From NCBI GenBank assembly GCA_964036195.1, contig OZ038458.1, positions 10,553,832-10,617,831 of the forward strand: 64,000 bases of DNA, in the 5' to 3' direction. Of the stretch, positions 24,765-36,600 are shown in pieces (positions within the stretch are counted from its first letter, which is position 1; the number at the start of each line of letters is the position of its first letter). The DNA is from Sphaerolaimus hirsutus (Eukaryota > Nematoda > Chromadorea > Monhysterida > Sphaerolaimidae). The notes below the pieces were generated by a model. That model made no database searches and was not told the DNA's origin. It saw only the letters and a list, made by a program, of their open reading frames with translations. Position numbers and translations under genes: made by a program.

Positions 24765-27700
24765 ATGACTATCCAATCGAGTCTCCTCGGCCGCGTGGCG
24801 TTGCTGTGCGCCGTGTGCCGCCTCGCCGCCGGCTGGAGCGACCCGTCAGTTTCCGCTCTCTACTTTACGTGTTGAGATGACTGAGGCCTTCTGTGCATGT
24901 TAACCCGGTGTGCTACATCTCGAAAAAGCCTTTATATTGAACCCCCAAACCAGGGGTATCTTGAATTTTGACCCTCCGAGTGGTTGGATAGATAGCAAAT
25001 CGCTCCTCCGGAGGGATAGATAGCTGAAAAATTTTCTGGGGGGGGGTTGTGGTGGTTCGATATATAGGCTTTTTTGGGGCATAGAAGGAAGAAAAGGGAG
25101 AAAAATCGCTAAAAGTAGGTGTAAAATAGCTCAAAATGGATATACAAGAGCATATAGTACTTAAAATAGCTTAAAATAGGCAGTTATACGCATGAACCAG
25201 TGATTTTGGAGGTGAAAATCTATATATAGGTATGAAAAATAGCGATTTTGAGCGAAAATTAGGGTATAGTTTCTGAAAAATCGCTCCAGATAGGTAGATA
25301 GCTGGGCGATTTGGGGGGGGGGTTTAGGGGGTAGTAGCCCAAAATTTTGCCTCCGGGATAGATAGATAGCTGAGCGGCCTCCGGGATAGATAGATAGCTG
25401 GGCGGTTTGGGGGGGGGGTAACCCCCCCCCCCCAACCCCCCCCCATTCGAGACCCCTGCCCCAAACCCGCCAAAAAAATTTTTAGGAGCGATTAGCTATC
25501 TATCCAACCCCCCGGAGGATCAAAACCTAAAATACCCCTGACATGCACAGCGGGTAAACATGCACGAAGGCACAGGCTCGTTGAGATCGCCGCGCGACAA
25601 CTTCACACGTCTCAGCTGCGCGTCGCCGCGCTGCGCCCAGCTGGCCGCGTGCGTGAACTGCGCCTGGCCGACGCGGTGCGACTACGGCGAGCGGGTGCAG
25701 TTGCAGTGCACGTTGGCGCCCGCGTGCGGCTTGCAGCGCGACTCTAGCGGCGCGCACGTGACTGTGACCAGGGAGGCTGAGTGCTTGTATTGTTGGCAGA
25801 CGGACGCGCAGACGCACAGGTCGGTGGGTTCGGGCTTTGTGCGCCGGTTGATGTATTTGGAGGTTTTCTTTACTTTTTTCACGTGGATTTTATTAGTGTG
25901 GCGGCGGTTTATTGCACGGAATAGCCATTTTTTATGTTCGACAGCAGATTGAATGACTGATTAAAAAAGTAAATTAAGTTCACTGAAGTCTTGTATTTAT
26001 TTGTCAATGAGTGTGGTTGTAGAGAAACCTATGCGTGTCTAATAACAGTGAGACAAGTGGTGGAATAAGCATTGAAACATTGAAGTATCGGTTTCTTGGA
26101 AATCGCGCTGGGGTCAATTCCGCATTTTGAGAAGTAAAAAAACAAGTAGGGAATAAAAAATTTACAAGTAGGAAGTATAAAATGTAAAAGAAAAGTAAAT
26201 TTTGAAGTAAGAAAAACGTTGTTACTTTTCTTTTATCCTTTTCCTTTTTATTTTCCCTCTCACTTCTAAATTTATTTTTATTTTGAATTTGTACTTGCCG
26301 TTTTACTTCTCACTTCAAATTGTTTTTATTTATTTATCAACTCGATGTCAACCAGGCGTCACATCCGTCGATTTGGCGATGTGCCATCAGTGTTTTTGAC
26401 TTTCGGTAAGCGAGAGACCGACAACGTTTAAAAAGTGCATGCGACCTTAGCTACGAGTAATCACCGTCTGCCAAATCTGAGCGGCTTGCGGACGTCCCAG
26501 TCGGAGCGCACCTGCCGCACCGTGGCTATATCTCCTTGCTCGCGCAGTCTTTCCAATAGTTCGTCCATTTCCCGTCGGCGCTGCGCCGGGGTAAGGCATT
26601 GAATGCGCTAAATTCACAGTCCCATACCCTGTAAAGTGTCAAATGTCGTAAAGTGCCAATCAAGGCAGAAAAATACTTTATTACAGAACTTTGTATGACA
26701 ATTGACAGTCTACTTGACCATTTGTCATTGATTGGTACCAGAGCCGGGTGCCAGCTTGAGACAAACACGTATACATGATAATGAATGATTTTATTCGATG
26801 TTTTTGTAACTGTTGTTCTGCGATTTCGTTTTCTGACTAGATATTAGCATTTGTCCCAAATTGGAACAAGGCCCAGAAAGTTTTTAACTCACCGCGGCGA
26901 ATCTGTCCAACAAGTCCGGGTCGGACGGGTACATTCTGAACTGTGTCAACTCTCCCAAGACTAGTCTGTCGGCGCCGACCAGCGACACGAGGCATGAAGT
27001 CGCCAGGATCAACACCAGCACGTCCGCGCGTCGACTACCAGGCGCGCAGTCGCCGCAACCGTCCGAGCGCATTGTGCTGCAATAATGGCACTACGCACAC
27101 TAGTTGACATCGAACCAAAATGTCAACTGGTTTCGATCCCGATTCGAAGCTTGCTGACTAGCTGACGAACGACGTTCAAACGCAAGCTTTGAATTGGGAT
27201 CGGAACCAGTTGACATTTGGTATTGATGCCAACTAGTGTGTGTGGTGCCAATATGCCACGGGAGAAATAATTATAAATACTATACGTCAATGTTATAAAT
27301 AACTTATTTCTTTAAATAAAGTCTTATAAACATGAAAACGAGTGATGTATATAAATAGATAAAATATATGTACCTAGGTATATATTTCTATGCAGGTGGC
27401 AGGTGCCTATTCCGCGAGTGGAGTAGTGAAAAGGCAACTTTGATAAAGTTATTTCACGAGTGAAAAGGCAAATAAGAAGTTACTTTATAAGTAACAAGTG
27501 AAAAGGTCGAGAGAGATGGACTTAAACATTTCATATTTTCGAAACATTTCATATTTTCTTTTTTTTAAGTATTTTTTGTTTATTTGTTACGTTTTCTTGT
27601 CACTTGTCTCCTGAGACTACCTACCGCTTATAAATTGACTTCTCTCTCGACTTTTCACTTGCCTTGATTTGCCGCTTGTGAAACCACTTATAAGTTGTCT

Positions 27701-29753
27701 TTTACCTCTTCATTTACAAAATTGACCCCTGTAGCACCACAACGCATAATTTTTGCAACGGTTATTTACATCGAGTATGTACACTTAGGGATGGCCAAAA
27801 ACGTTTTTTAACGACTCGGCCTTTTTTTATAAAAAAAACAACGTTTTAAAAAAAATTTAAACGGTTTTTTTAAAGCTCCCAGATATGGTTATGGGTCAAC
27901 ATATACAGGTAAATCAAACAATTGCCAGTACTTTGTGATGTTATATATAGCCACAGAATGGCTGTGGAGCCATGGGATAGCATTATAAGTGGTGATTTCT
28001 GTCAAAAATATCCATTTTTTGTCGACTTGTTGCGTATATCGCTTTTTGTCAAATGTTCGTTACTTCAAGTCAAGTTTTGCATGGAATAGCACTTATACAA
28101 TGTTATAATATAAGGCTGATCCATTGACAGTGATGGATCACACTGTAGAAGTATGTGGGAGCACATTGGCTGGATATTATATGCTACACTAACATATCAC
28201 GGCTTATTATGACACAAAAGCATGAACAAATGGAAGCTTTCACACTAAAAATGCCTCAAAACCAACGAAACAATCACAAATGGTAAAGTGTATGTGAAAT
28301 TGCGCGCTTGCGCGCAAAAAAATGCAAAATACCTAGTACATAGTACAAAAAAATTTGGCTGATGTTTTAAAAAAAAACGGTTTCGATGCCTGTTTTTTAT
28401 TATTTAAAAATAAAAATTATTATTTACACTGTACATCGATGGCACGCATTTTGCGTGCGGCGGATATGCATGGGATGGGAATCTCAATATATGGAAATCG
28501 GAAGCGGCTATCAACCTCCAATCTCGCATGTGGCAATTTTCTGCAGCTAATGTACCCGCTTCAAACCGTTGGCGTGATACATCACGCATGTAAAGTAAAG
28601 TAGTTGGATAGCCCGTTCGGGCGACATTTGATCCAATCGCCGGGGCATTTTACCCGCATTTGAGAGATGCCGAGCAAACACAATTCGTGTCCTGTTTCTC
28701 GCCTGTGATGCGAGGCAGCTAACGTTGTGGGAATTGACGTATTTAGGTAATTCACGTTTAGGCATACTTCACGTTTAGACGGTATATTCAGATTCACGAT
28801 GATGTAAGTGTTGATTTTTATACGGAATGGTGATTGCACTGAAGTCAGATAATCTAACTATGGTAAATATTTCTTGGAATAAGGCTAGAGGCATTAATTG
28901 GTTTTATCGTATATGGCAGCGTGGGGGTTTCTGTATGGCTAACGTTCTCAATTACCGATGGTTGTAAATATACCATATTTGCTCGAAAAAGTTCCCTGGC
29001 GAATTATTTTTTCGTCGAACTTCTTCAAGGGGGAATTATTCAAGCAAATACGGTAATTGGTACGCCGCACTTCTCATTACGATGCAATACTATCTCTACT
29101 CATAATCGCGTTACACCTGCAGATGCACGCCGGTGGCGCACCGGTGCCGCGTGCGCACGGGCGCCAAGGTGCTCACCAACTGCACCGTGCCCGACGACGT
29201 GCTGTGCATGGGCACAAGGACGTTCGGCAAGAGAGTCCCCTGCGACTGGACCAGCGGCTATAAGTGGAGCACCGCATTCGCTCTCAGGTGGGTTACCAGA
29301 GTTGGTAACGTGGCCGCACGAGCCACGCGCGGTGGCATTTTGGTCGATCAATTTTTGGATGGATCTGTTAAAGTAGTTTTTGAAGAAAAGTTGTGGTTCG
29401 GTTTGGTATAGGTAGTACGATATGTCAAGTTTTCACTTTCAGGCTTGTGCTAGATAGTTCTGTTAGTAAAGCTCATTGGTATTTATGCAAATTTCATGAC
29501 GCTAAGATAGGTAGGCACGTTATTTTGTTTCCATTTATCCATCGGCAACCATGTCCAACCACAATAAACGCGCAAACATTTCAGCGTAACGCTGGGCGGC
29601 TTCGGCGCCGACCGGTTCTACCTGGGCCAGTGGAAGTCCGGCTTGGGCAAGCTGTTCAGCTTCGGCGGCCTCGGCCTGTGGACGCTCGTCGATGTGCTGC
29701 TTGTGGCCGTGGGCTACCTGATGCCCGCAGATGGCAGCAGTTTTGTATATTGA
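24765..29753 (+). CDS. TM2D3: TM2D3 / almondex, TM2-domain membrane protein
   Basis: Fly almondex (the TM2D3 orthologue) is needed for Notch signalling. Exons: 24765-24844, 25586-25819, 29123-29287, 29585-29753 (TGA), 215 residues against about 247 in human; all internal joints are phase 2. Exon 1 encodes a signal peptide (LLGRVALLCAVCRLAAG). Exons 2-3 give the cysteine-rich lumenal part (CVNCAWPTRCDYG, CLYCW, CTVPDDVLCMGTRTF, DWTSGYKWSTA). Exon 4 is the TM2 domain: GGFGADRFYLGQW with the DRF loop motif, then LGLWTLVDVLLVAVGY and a PADGSSFVY tail. The exon 1/exon 2 joint is the weakest: donor GTCAGT, and an acceptor with a poor pyrimidine tract. Intron 1 holds a family I element and intron 2 a peptide gene on the other strand. 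Confidence 0.92.
24951..25541. mobile_element. Family I element
   Basis: Begins CAGGGGTATCTTGAATTTTG, ends TAAAATACCCCTG, with GATAGATAGCTGA words and long G runs. Same family as 6971-8997, but flanking bases show no clear duplication. Its right end is within 50 bp of TM2D3 exon 2. Confidence 0.75.
26108..26345. mobile_element. Family M MITE
   Basis: Left GGTCAATTCCGCATTTTGAG; AAGTAGGAAGTATAAAATG words mirrored by TTACTTCTCACTTC on the right. In TM2D3 intron 2. Confidence 0.5.
26461..27072 (-). CDS. Candidate secreted neuropeptide precursor with one C-terminal -PLRFGRR peptide
   Basis: Two exons: 27072-26893 (60 codons, canonical donor GTGAGT) and 26607 (or 26580) to 26461, ending TGA; 99-108 residues. 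Residues 16-35 form a signal peptide core (ADVLVLILATSCLVSLVGA). A helical acidic/basic spacer (REMDELLERLREQGDIA) leads to RSDWDVRKPLRFGRR immediately before the stop. G followed by RR at the very C-terminus is the classical amidation and dibasic cleavage signal, so the product would end -PLRFamide. The one-copy, last-position layout is like myosuppressin, but the H-x-FLRF core is absent, and it lacks the RLRF of short NPF. Both acceptors keep the frame. The gene is nested in TM2D3 intron 2 on the opposite strand. Confidence 0.65.
27085..27252. mobile_element. Family B MITE just upstream of the peptide gene start
   Basis: Ends TGGCACTACGCACACTAGTT and AACTAGTGTGTGTGGTGCCA. It begins 12 bp upstream of the peptide gene ATG, so it lies in its 5' leader or core promoter. 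The middle is an inverted repeat around CAACTGGTTTCGATCC. Confidence 0.75.
27405..27728. mobile_element. Family M MITE
   Basis: Left TTCCGCGAGTGGAGTAGTG, words GTGAAAAGGCAA and AAGTAACTTT, mirrored right side CTTTTCACTTGCCTTG ending near ATTGACCCCTG. In TM2D3 intron 2. Confidence 0.5.
27786..28430. mobile_element. Family H element
   Basis: Begins TAGGGATGGCCAAAAACG and shares its core with 17984-18647, including GCGCGCTTGCGCGCAAAA at about 28301. The right end has decayed (simple A/T sequence), so the border is approximate. Confidence 0.65.
28969..29057. mobile_element. Short family G MITE
   Basis: TACCATATTTGCTCGAAAAA at the left and TTCAAGCAAATACGGTA at the right, 89 bp, about 65 bp before TM2D3 exon 3. 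Confidence 0.6.
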
Positions 29754-30633
29754 TTGTATTTATTTGGGTTGTGTTGTGTGGTAGCTGGGATATTCGATTT
29801 TGATATTGCTTTTGACAAGTTTATTGCCATGTAATGAAGTTTTCAATGCATCGCGTTCAAAAAATGACATGGAAATGGAAAAGCAACAATGACAAAACCA
29901 CGTATAGCAAGAGAATGAGACCACTGTCTGAAAAGGAAAACTGGCTCGCCGCCCACAACAGACATTAACATCAATATCCCGATAGCATATACAACGACGG
30001 ATTACAAAACTTAAAATAAAAAATTGAATAACTTAACAATCGTGTTAGGAAAACGTGGCAAAAAGCGGGCGGCTCAATAATAAAATTCGAGGAAATACAA
30101 AAATATCATGACTCAAGGCAGGCTCAAATACAAAATGCACATCTGTGGCACATGCAACAGCATAAATATTCCTGTTAACTTTGAGGAAGATTGCTTTCAA
30201 AAGTGTTGGGGACGATTTCACAGCTTATGGCATGGCTTAAACGAATGTTGAGCCCGGCCAGCACCCCGCCAAGTGTGAGGCTGAGTGACAAACTTCAGCC
30301 AAACTGTATGGATTGCATACAAATGAATGGTGCTGAGTTGAAAAATCTCGAGAGGGTAGTTTACTGAAAGTTTCGAGACTGTGATGTACCGGGCTGATGG
30401 AAGAAAACAATGCATTCAAAGCTGATTTATCAGTTTCGAAATTGTCAGTTGTAAACAAGAGCGCGTGTGGGTACTTTACAGGGTGCGGGCTGGACCCCTT
30501 AGCAACAAATCAACAATGCTAGCAATAAAAATCGACTTAAACTTTCGTCTGCAAAACGAAGCAAGCAATGTCAGCAATATAGCACTTCTGCCGTCGTGGC
30601 AGAATTAGCGTCCGGGTGCAATTGCACTGAGCG
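29754..30633. other. Convergent spacer between TM2D3 and Frazzled
   Basis: The 3' ends of the two genes face each other across 880 bp. AATAAA at about 30014-30019 could serve TM2D3. I see no coding exon or transposon in it. Confidence 0.5.
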
Positions 30634-33600
30634 TTATACAACGCGGAATTCCTGCTGCATCGCGTGGAGGTCGTCGATCATGGTGTCCAGATTTTGCATC
30701 TGAGCGTTCAATTCCTCCGTGCTGTAGGAGTGCTGCGAGAGGGGAACGGTGTTACTACCTGGCTATGGTTTTCACTGAGCGGAAACGTGCAAACTGAAGG
30801 GATCCCGGACCTATAAAATGTCATGTGAAAGGCCCTGTCAAGTGTCTGTGTATCCAAACATTATATTTTTGTACCCAAAGATTTGGATAAAAAACATAAG
30901 ATTTGGATACGCATGACACCTTACAGGATTTTTTTCATGACACATGACATTTTACAGGGTCTTGGACTGCCCCCTGAGCGGATGCCCACCTGCAACTGTT
31001 CGCTGTCGGTGTCTCTGCCGCTCGACCCGCCGCAGTTGCTCTGCTCGTTTCTGCCCGCCTGGCCGCAGCTGGCGTTCAGCGTCGCGTCGCTGCCGGTGCC
31101 CGAGTGCGCGGTGGGCGGCCGGCCGCTGTTATTCGGCGGCACGGCGACCATGCGCGGCTTATTGCCGCCGGCGGCGTTGGGCCCGTTGGCCGCCTGCCGC
31201 ATGGGCGACGGGGCCACGGTGATGGGCACGGGCCTGACCACGTGCGTGCGCGGCGACTCGCCGCCCGGCCCGCCCATGGTCGTCAAGGCGACCGCGGTGG
31301 GCGGCGGCGGCGGCGGCTGGTGCACGCCGCTGAACGACGACAACGGGTGCTGGCCGGCGGCGGAGGCAGATGCAGAAGCGGCGGACTTCTTGGTGAGCGT
31401 CTTCGACCCGTCCATCATGGGCGGGCACGTGGGCGGCGCCGCCGGCGGCGGAGTGGGCGTTAAACCGACTGAAGATTGATAGGGACTGTGACGCGCGCCT
31501 GCCGCGGACACCGATCCGTAGTGGCTTGTCTGCGAAGCAAAAGTGGTTATCGTATTGGAGATAGGCAAATTTTGTTTGACGCAAATTTGTTTCACGCAAA
31601 AAACATATAATTACTAAAATCCCATATTCCCATTTTCAAACTTTTTTTTTCTCTAACAACGAGACTTTGTCCAAAATATTTACAATGGAAAGACACCTAA
31701 ACGCCTGCACATTTTGTCGAAAAAGGAAAAAAGGAAAAAGCTTTGTCGGTGAGCTTCCCGCCAGTTTTTCTAGCCTTCTATTCAACCGGGTAACCTCCGG
31801 TCATCCCATCTATCCAAAAATTGGGACAAAAAGAGAACCTTAAAAAACCCCACCCATCTAAAAAACGAACCTGCGGCAACTCCATGGTGGCCCTGGCGCT
31901 CTGGTGCGGTGTGCGCGGGCCGGCCGCCGCGTACACAACGTGCGGCGTGGACGCCATGTGCGGCGCGGCGCTGCGAGCAGTCCCCCGTTGTTGGTGCTGC
32001 TGTTGCTGCTGCAGGTCGAGACTGCTGCCGGCTGATTGATTGTGATAGCTGCGCGACAGCGTGCCGCCTGCGTGAGGGTACTTTTTGTGAAAGAGACGCG
32101 TGTGAGTAGGATAGAAATCAATAAAAACGGTGACAGGGGTGAACGAAGTGTGCGGGTAGACTGTGGAGAAACACCAAGGGATGGACTGCCGGTACCAAAT
32201 ACCCCACCCAAATAGCAGAGGGGCAAACATTCCCCAATGGCAACATGCAGACCATCGTGTGCGGCGTTGAGCACATGCAAGGGCGTCTTGTCCAGCGAGC
32301 TGCGCGCCGCCGACGACCTGTTGCCGGTGCTCAGCGACGACTCGGCCGTCGACGGCTCGTACACGCTGCGCCACAGCGCCGCCACCGGCGACGGACGCAC
32401 GCCGGCCGCTTCTGCGAGCCGGTGCACCACTGGCGCTACGACGCTGAGACACGAAACCAGGATAGGGCCTGCATACACTGGTTGACGTCGAAATTCGTGT
32501 CAACGAAATTTTTTGAGATAAAATTCGTGTCATCTAAATTTTTTGAGATAAAATTCGTGTCATCTAAATTCAACTAATTTTGGTGACCTAATTATGTGAT
32601 TTCAACTTTCCCATGTGATGGAGCATGGTTATTTTATCTTTTGACACATAATTTTTATTGTTTCTGTCATGTGTGATAGTTAAAAAAAATTTGTTGTGTT
32701 TTTTAGTTGACACTCAGTTGACACGAATTTGCGATGTCAACTAGCGTGTGGACCCATAAAGGACAAACTGAACACGCAATGATTGCATACGCAAGCTCCA
32801 GCTATATTTGGCATTTCTGCATGTTTAGCTAGACAAACCTGACTTGTGAAAAAGCACCACAGCGTGAGAGACCGTTTCACACGTATTTACTACAGTTCAT
32901 AATATATTTACCTCGACATGAACAATACGCTTTGCGTGCTTTTGCACGAGCCAGGTTTGCCCACGCGAACATAGCTAGCGGGCTAAAATACGACACCAGG
33001 AAAACGTAAAACGACGGTAGGCGGGGTAGAAACAATGCGCTAAAGCTATGCACAAGTCCACAAAAGAACAAATACGTTACGACACCAAAATTTTTAAAGC
33101 TAAAAAGAAGACTCCACGAAAAATACCGTAGCGATGGTGGTCTAAAATGCAGAAATGGGGTGAAAATGTGCATTATAAAAAGACAACGTTGCACGGAGCG
33201 TAGTGACCGAAAAAAGCGATAATTGCTCAAACCACTCCAACAAACAAGCGCCAGCGCACAAACCGGAAACAGCGTGGTATCTGGCGGGCGTGTCGCGGTC
33301 GGGGCTGTGCGTCGGGCCCGGCGCCGGGTACACGACCGCCTTCAAGTCCTGCATCGAGTCGCTGGGCGTGCCCCCGCCGTCCACTGTGTGTGTATATGGG
33401 CGACATGGCGGCGGATAAATAAATGGCGCAGTTTTCGGCGTGAAAATGAAGCGGCCAGAAAAAGGATGTGAAATTATAAACCACAGTTAACAGGATGACA
33501 AAAGGCCACGGTGCGGTGCTGGCGACGATTCAGAGATTCATTGGAGGAAATTAAAATGTGCCAGCAAAAAGGAACGTTGACAGGCTTTATTGGGCTTTTT

Positions 33601-36600
33601 TAAGGAAGGAAAGGATACAGTATTTCAGCAATACCCCCGGGCCAACTTCTAGCATGCGACCAACACAAATTATAGAAAAACTTTCCAAAAATGTCGAAAC
33701 ATACAGATGCATATCATTTAAATTACAATTACGCAAAAGTTTCTGCAATTCCCAAAAATACTATCCTCAATATTTAGTTAGCTCTTCTGTTTTCGTTATT
33801 TTAGTAATTTTTTTACGCTTAATTTGCACTGTTAGTAGCATCGGGCATTCTGAAAGGTTTACCAAAACACAATTCTGAAAGGTGTGGTGGCGGGAGGGGG
33901 GACAAAGGGCCCGAACACATCAACTCAACTTATTCACACTTTTCGATTAGTCTGTTACACAAATTAGTGTATGTGGAGTTCCCCATGGTAATGCTGGAAT
34001 TAGGCCCTGGGGACACTTTCTCCCTAGCTACAGCTAAATCAATTAAAAATAAATAAAATCAGCCCCAACTACGCACGTCGGTTCCTGTCGACCAAATCGC
34101 ACTTGTGGTCGATCCACAAGTCCGGCGGCGGCTTGACGTCGCCTTTTCTGCTCCTTTTTCCAGCGACGTAGCCGCCGCGGCGGCCGCTGCCGCGTCGACA
34201 GCAGTAGACTACAATTCCTGTTGGGCATATATAGTTTTTATGTGTCCTGATCCGTTTATATAACTCGGAGTGAATGTCAAGTTAGAATGTACCGGAGAAT
34301 GGGTTCACGTGTAAATACGAACTATAAATTGGGAAGCAAAAAGACTGTGCACGATTCCAGGCAGAGTCTACGTCTACGAATCGGCGAACACATTGCTAAA
34401 ATTGCTGCAAACAAATAAAAAGCACAATGCACCAATAGCCCAAACGAACCGATCACACTGATAAGGCAGACTGCGACGGCGGCAGAGGCGACCATGAGCA
34501 CCACGGTGGACGTGCGGTCCAGGAAGGCGGCCGGGCCCGACAGCTGCGAATCCCCGCCGCCCGTCACCGGCCCCGATGCTGGCGCCATTCCACCTGAGGG
34601 ATTGGGGGTCAGAAAATAGATGCTGAGAGTGGGTAGCACATTCTAGCAACGCACATGGAGGTTGTGTTGTACTGAATATAATAATCGAACTAATTTTCAC
34701 ATGGAATGCTGTAAAAACACATCAAGGCTGTGAAAACAAATCAAAAATGCGTAAAGAATTTTGACGTCAAAAATCATGTCGTCCGAAAATCGGTCTCAAA
34801 AAGCCACCCCTTCAGGCGCACCTCTGGTCCTATGCTGCACCACGGAACTCTGCGGTCCATATCCCTTATCATTTCTAGCCTGTATCTTGAAGTAGTAATC
34901 AGTCTGCGGTAACAAATTATCAATGCGCGTGGAAAAATGGTCGCCGCGCACAGGTCGCAGCTGCCATTCGGCCTCGCGTTGTGTCACGTCAGTCGTGTAG
35001 TAGATCAGGTACTCTGTAGAGACAACAGTGAAGTTCGCATGTGATTTAAGGATAAGCTACGCAAGTAGGTGCCCCTGGGTGGGTACCTATTGATTGGTTG
35101 ACACGTGTGCTATGTTTATTGATCGTTTTCTGTAGATTTCAACAAAAATTAGCTGATTTCAAAACGGTTGCGACCGTTTATCTTACTAGGTGCCACTCCT
35201 GGACGCTGAAAAATGTCAAATATCATGGCCAAAGTGTCAAAGATCATGTAAAATGTCAAACTTTCATTTTTATACTGGTTGTTTGACATCTTTGATGAAA
35301 TATTAAATGACTTTCAGAACATTGCGTGATATTTAAAATTTTACAGAGCATTTTACATCTGGGTGTCGTCCCTGGTATATGAAGCATCTTGGAGACTTCA
35401 AAAAAAGTAACGCTCAGACGTAACATATTTAGATATAAAAATATCACACTTAGGAATCAAACAGATCAACTTATGTCACCCGTCAAACTCACCCACGATC
35501 TGGCCATTGGCAAATTTCGGCGGCTGCCAGTTCAACATGGCCACATTGGGATCGCCATTGGGCGAGTTGACAAGGGTCAAGTCTCTGGGCGCAGAAGAGG
35601 GCGGAGCCGAGAAAGTCGTGTTCAGTGCAGCCATGCTGTAGCGCGAATGCCGATGACCCAGGGACACCTGCGTTTTTGTAACGATTTTGTTCATTTGAAT
35701 GGTGGAAGTCTGGAGTTGAACTGCATTTGATATAGGCACTGGGGTTATAGTGATGAGTTCCAGATTTCGACATAAATACTATATAAATTGGACATTAAAT
35801 ATCCTATATTTGTTGTGTCAATATGGTTTTCAATAGTAAAAGTTCATCCATAAAAGTTCAATAGTACGCCTATCGTTCCAACAGGCTGGTCGCAATATAT
35901 TCACCAAAATCTCATCAAACTTTAAGAACTCACCCTAACAGAAAACTCATACTGAGTAGCCGGCTTGAGTCCATCCACCACATAAGTCGTCTCAGTGGCA
36001 TTTCTCAGCCTATACCTGCCGCCATCCTTATGATAATTACTATACCTAATCGTATAGAATCTACCATCCCTGGGCCGCTGCGGTCCCATGTCCACGGTGG
36101 GCAGCGTCTGGTCCGTCCAGGACAATCTCACCGCCGTGGGGCTGAGCGTGCGCGCGCTCAAAGCGATCGGCGTGAAGCGCATCTCCAGCGGCGAGTCGGC
36201 GTCTTCGCCGCCCAGGTGCGCGCCGTAGTCGTCGTACAGGTCGTAGGCGGCGGCCGAGTTGGCGCCGGACTGGCCGAAGGCGCCCGGCCGGCCGCCGCCG
36301 CCCGCCGGCAAGGTGCGCACCGACTCGTAGATCGGGAAACCGTTGCCCGCCTGGTTTTGGGGAATTCTTTACGGTGAAACGTTGATAATGAGTGATAAAA
36401 AGTGTCAAGATTTCAATAGATACCGAATAAGACCCCAGGGGAGTTATTGGTTTGCCAGAAACTTTTAAGGGGTGTTATTCATAGTTGAGGGGTAGTTATT
36501 TTTCCTCTGAACTTTCAGGAAAATTTGCACTTTATTCATTGTATGAATGCATTCCTTCAACTCATGTAATCCAGGTATAACAGTTCAACAAAAACAGTCT

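Noticed and set aside
24662-24880. Open frame overlapping TM2D3 exon 1 in another frame
   Set aside because: It begins in the decayed 3'-flank copy and has arginine-rich shadow composition; the other frame gives a clean signal peptide.
26461-26607. Assigning the peptide to myosuppressin
   Set aside because: The single C-terminal copy and GRR-stop fit, but the H-x-FLRF core is missing and the peptide is one residue longer.
30883-31599. Open frames on the plus strand opposite Frazzled exon 22
   Set aside because: The minus frame has phase-consistent splice sites and joins the P3 exon; the plus frames are antisense shadows of GC-rich codons.
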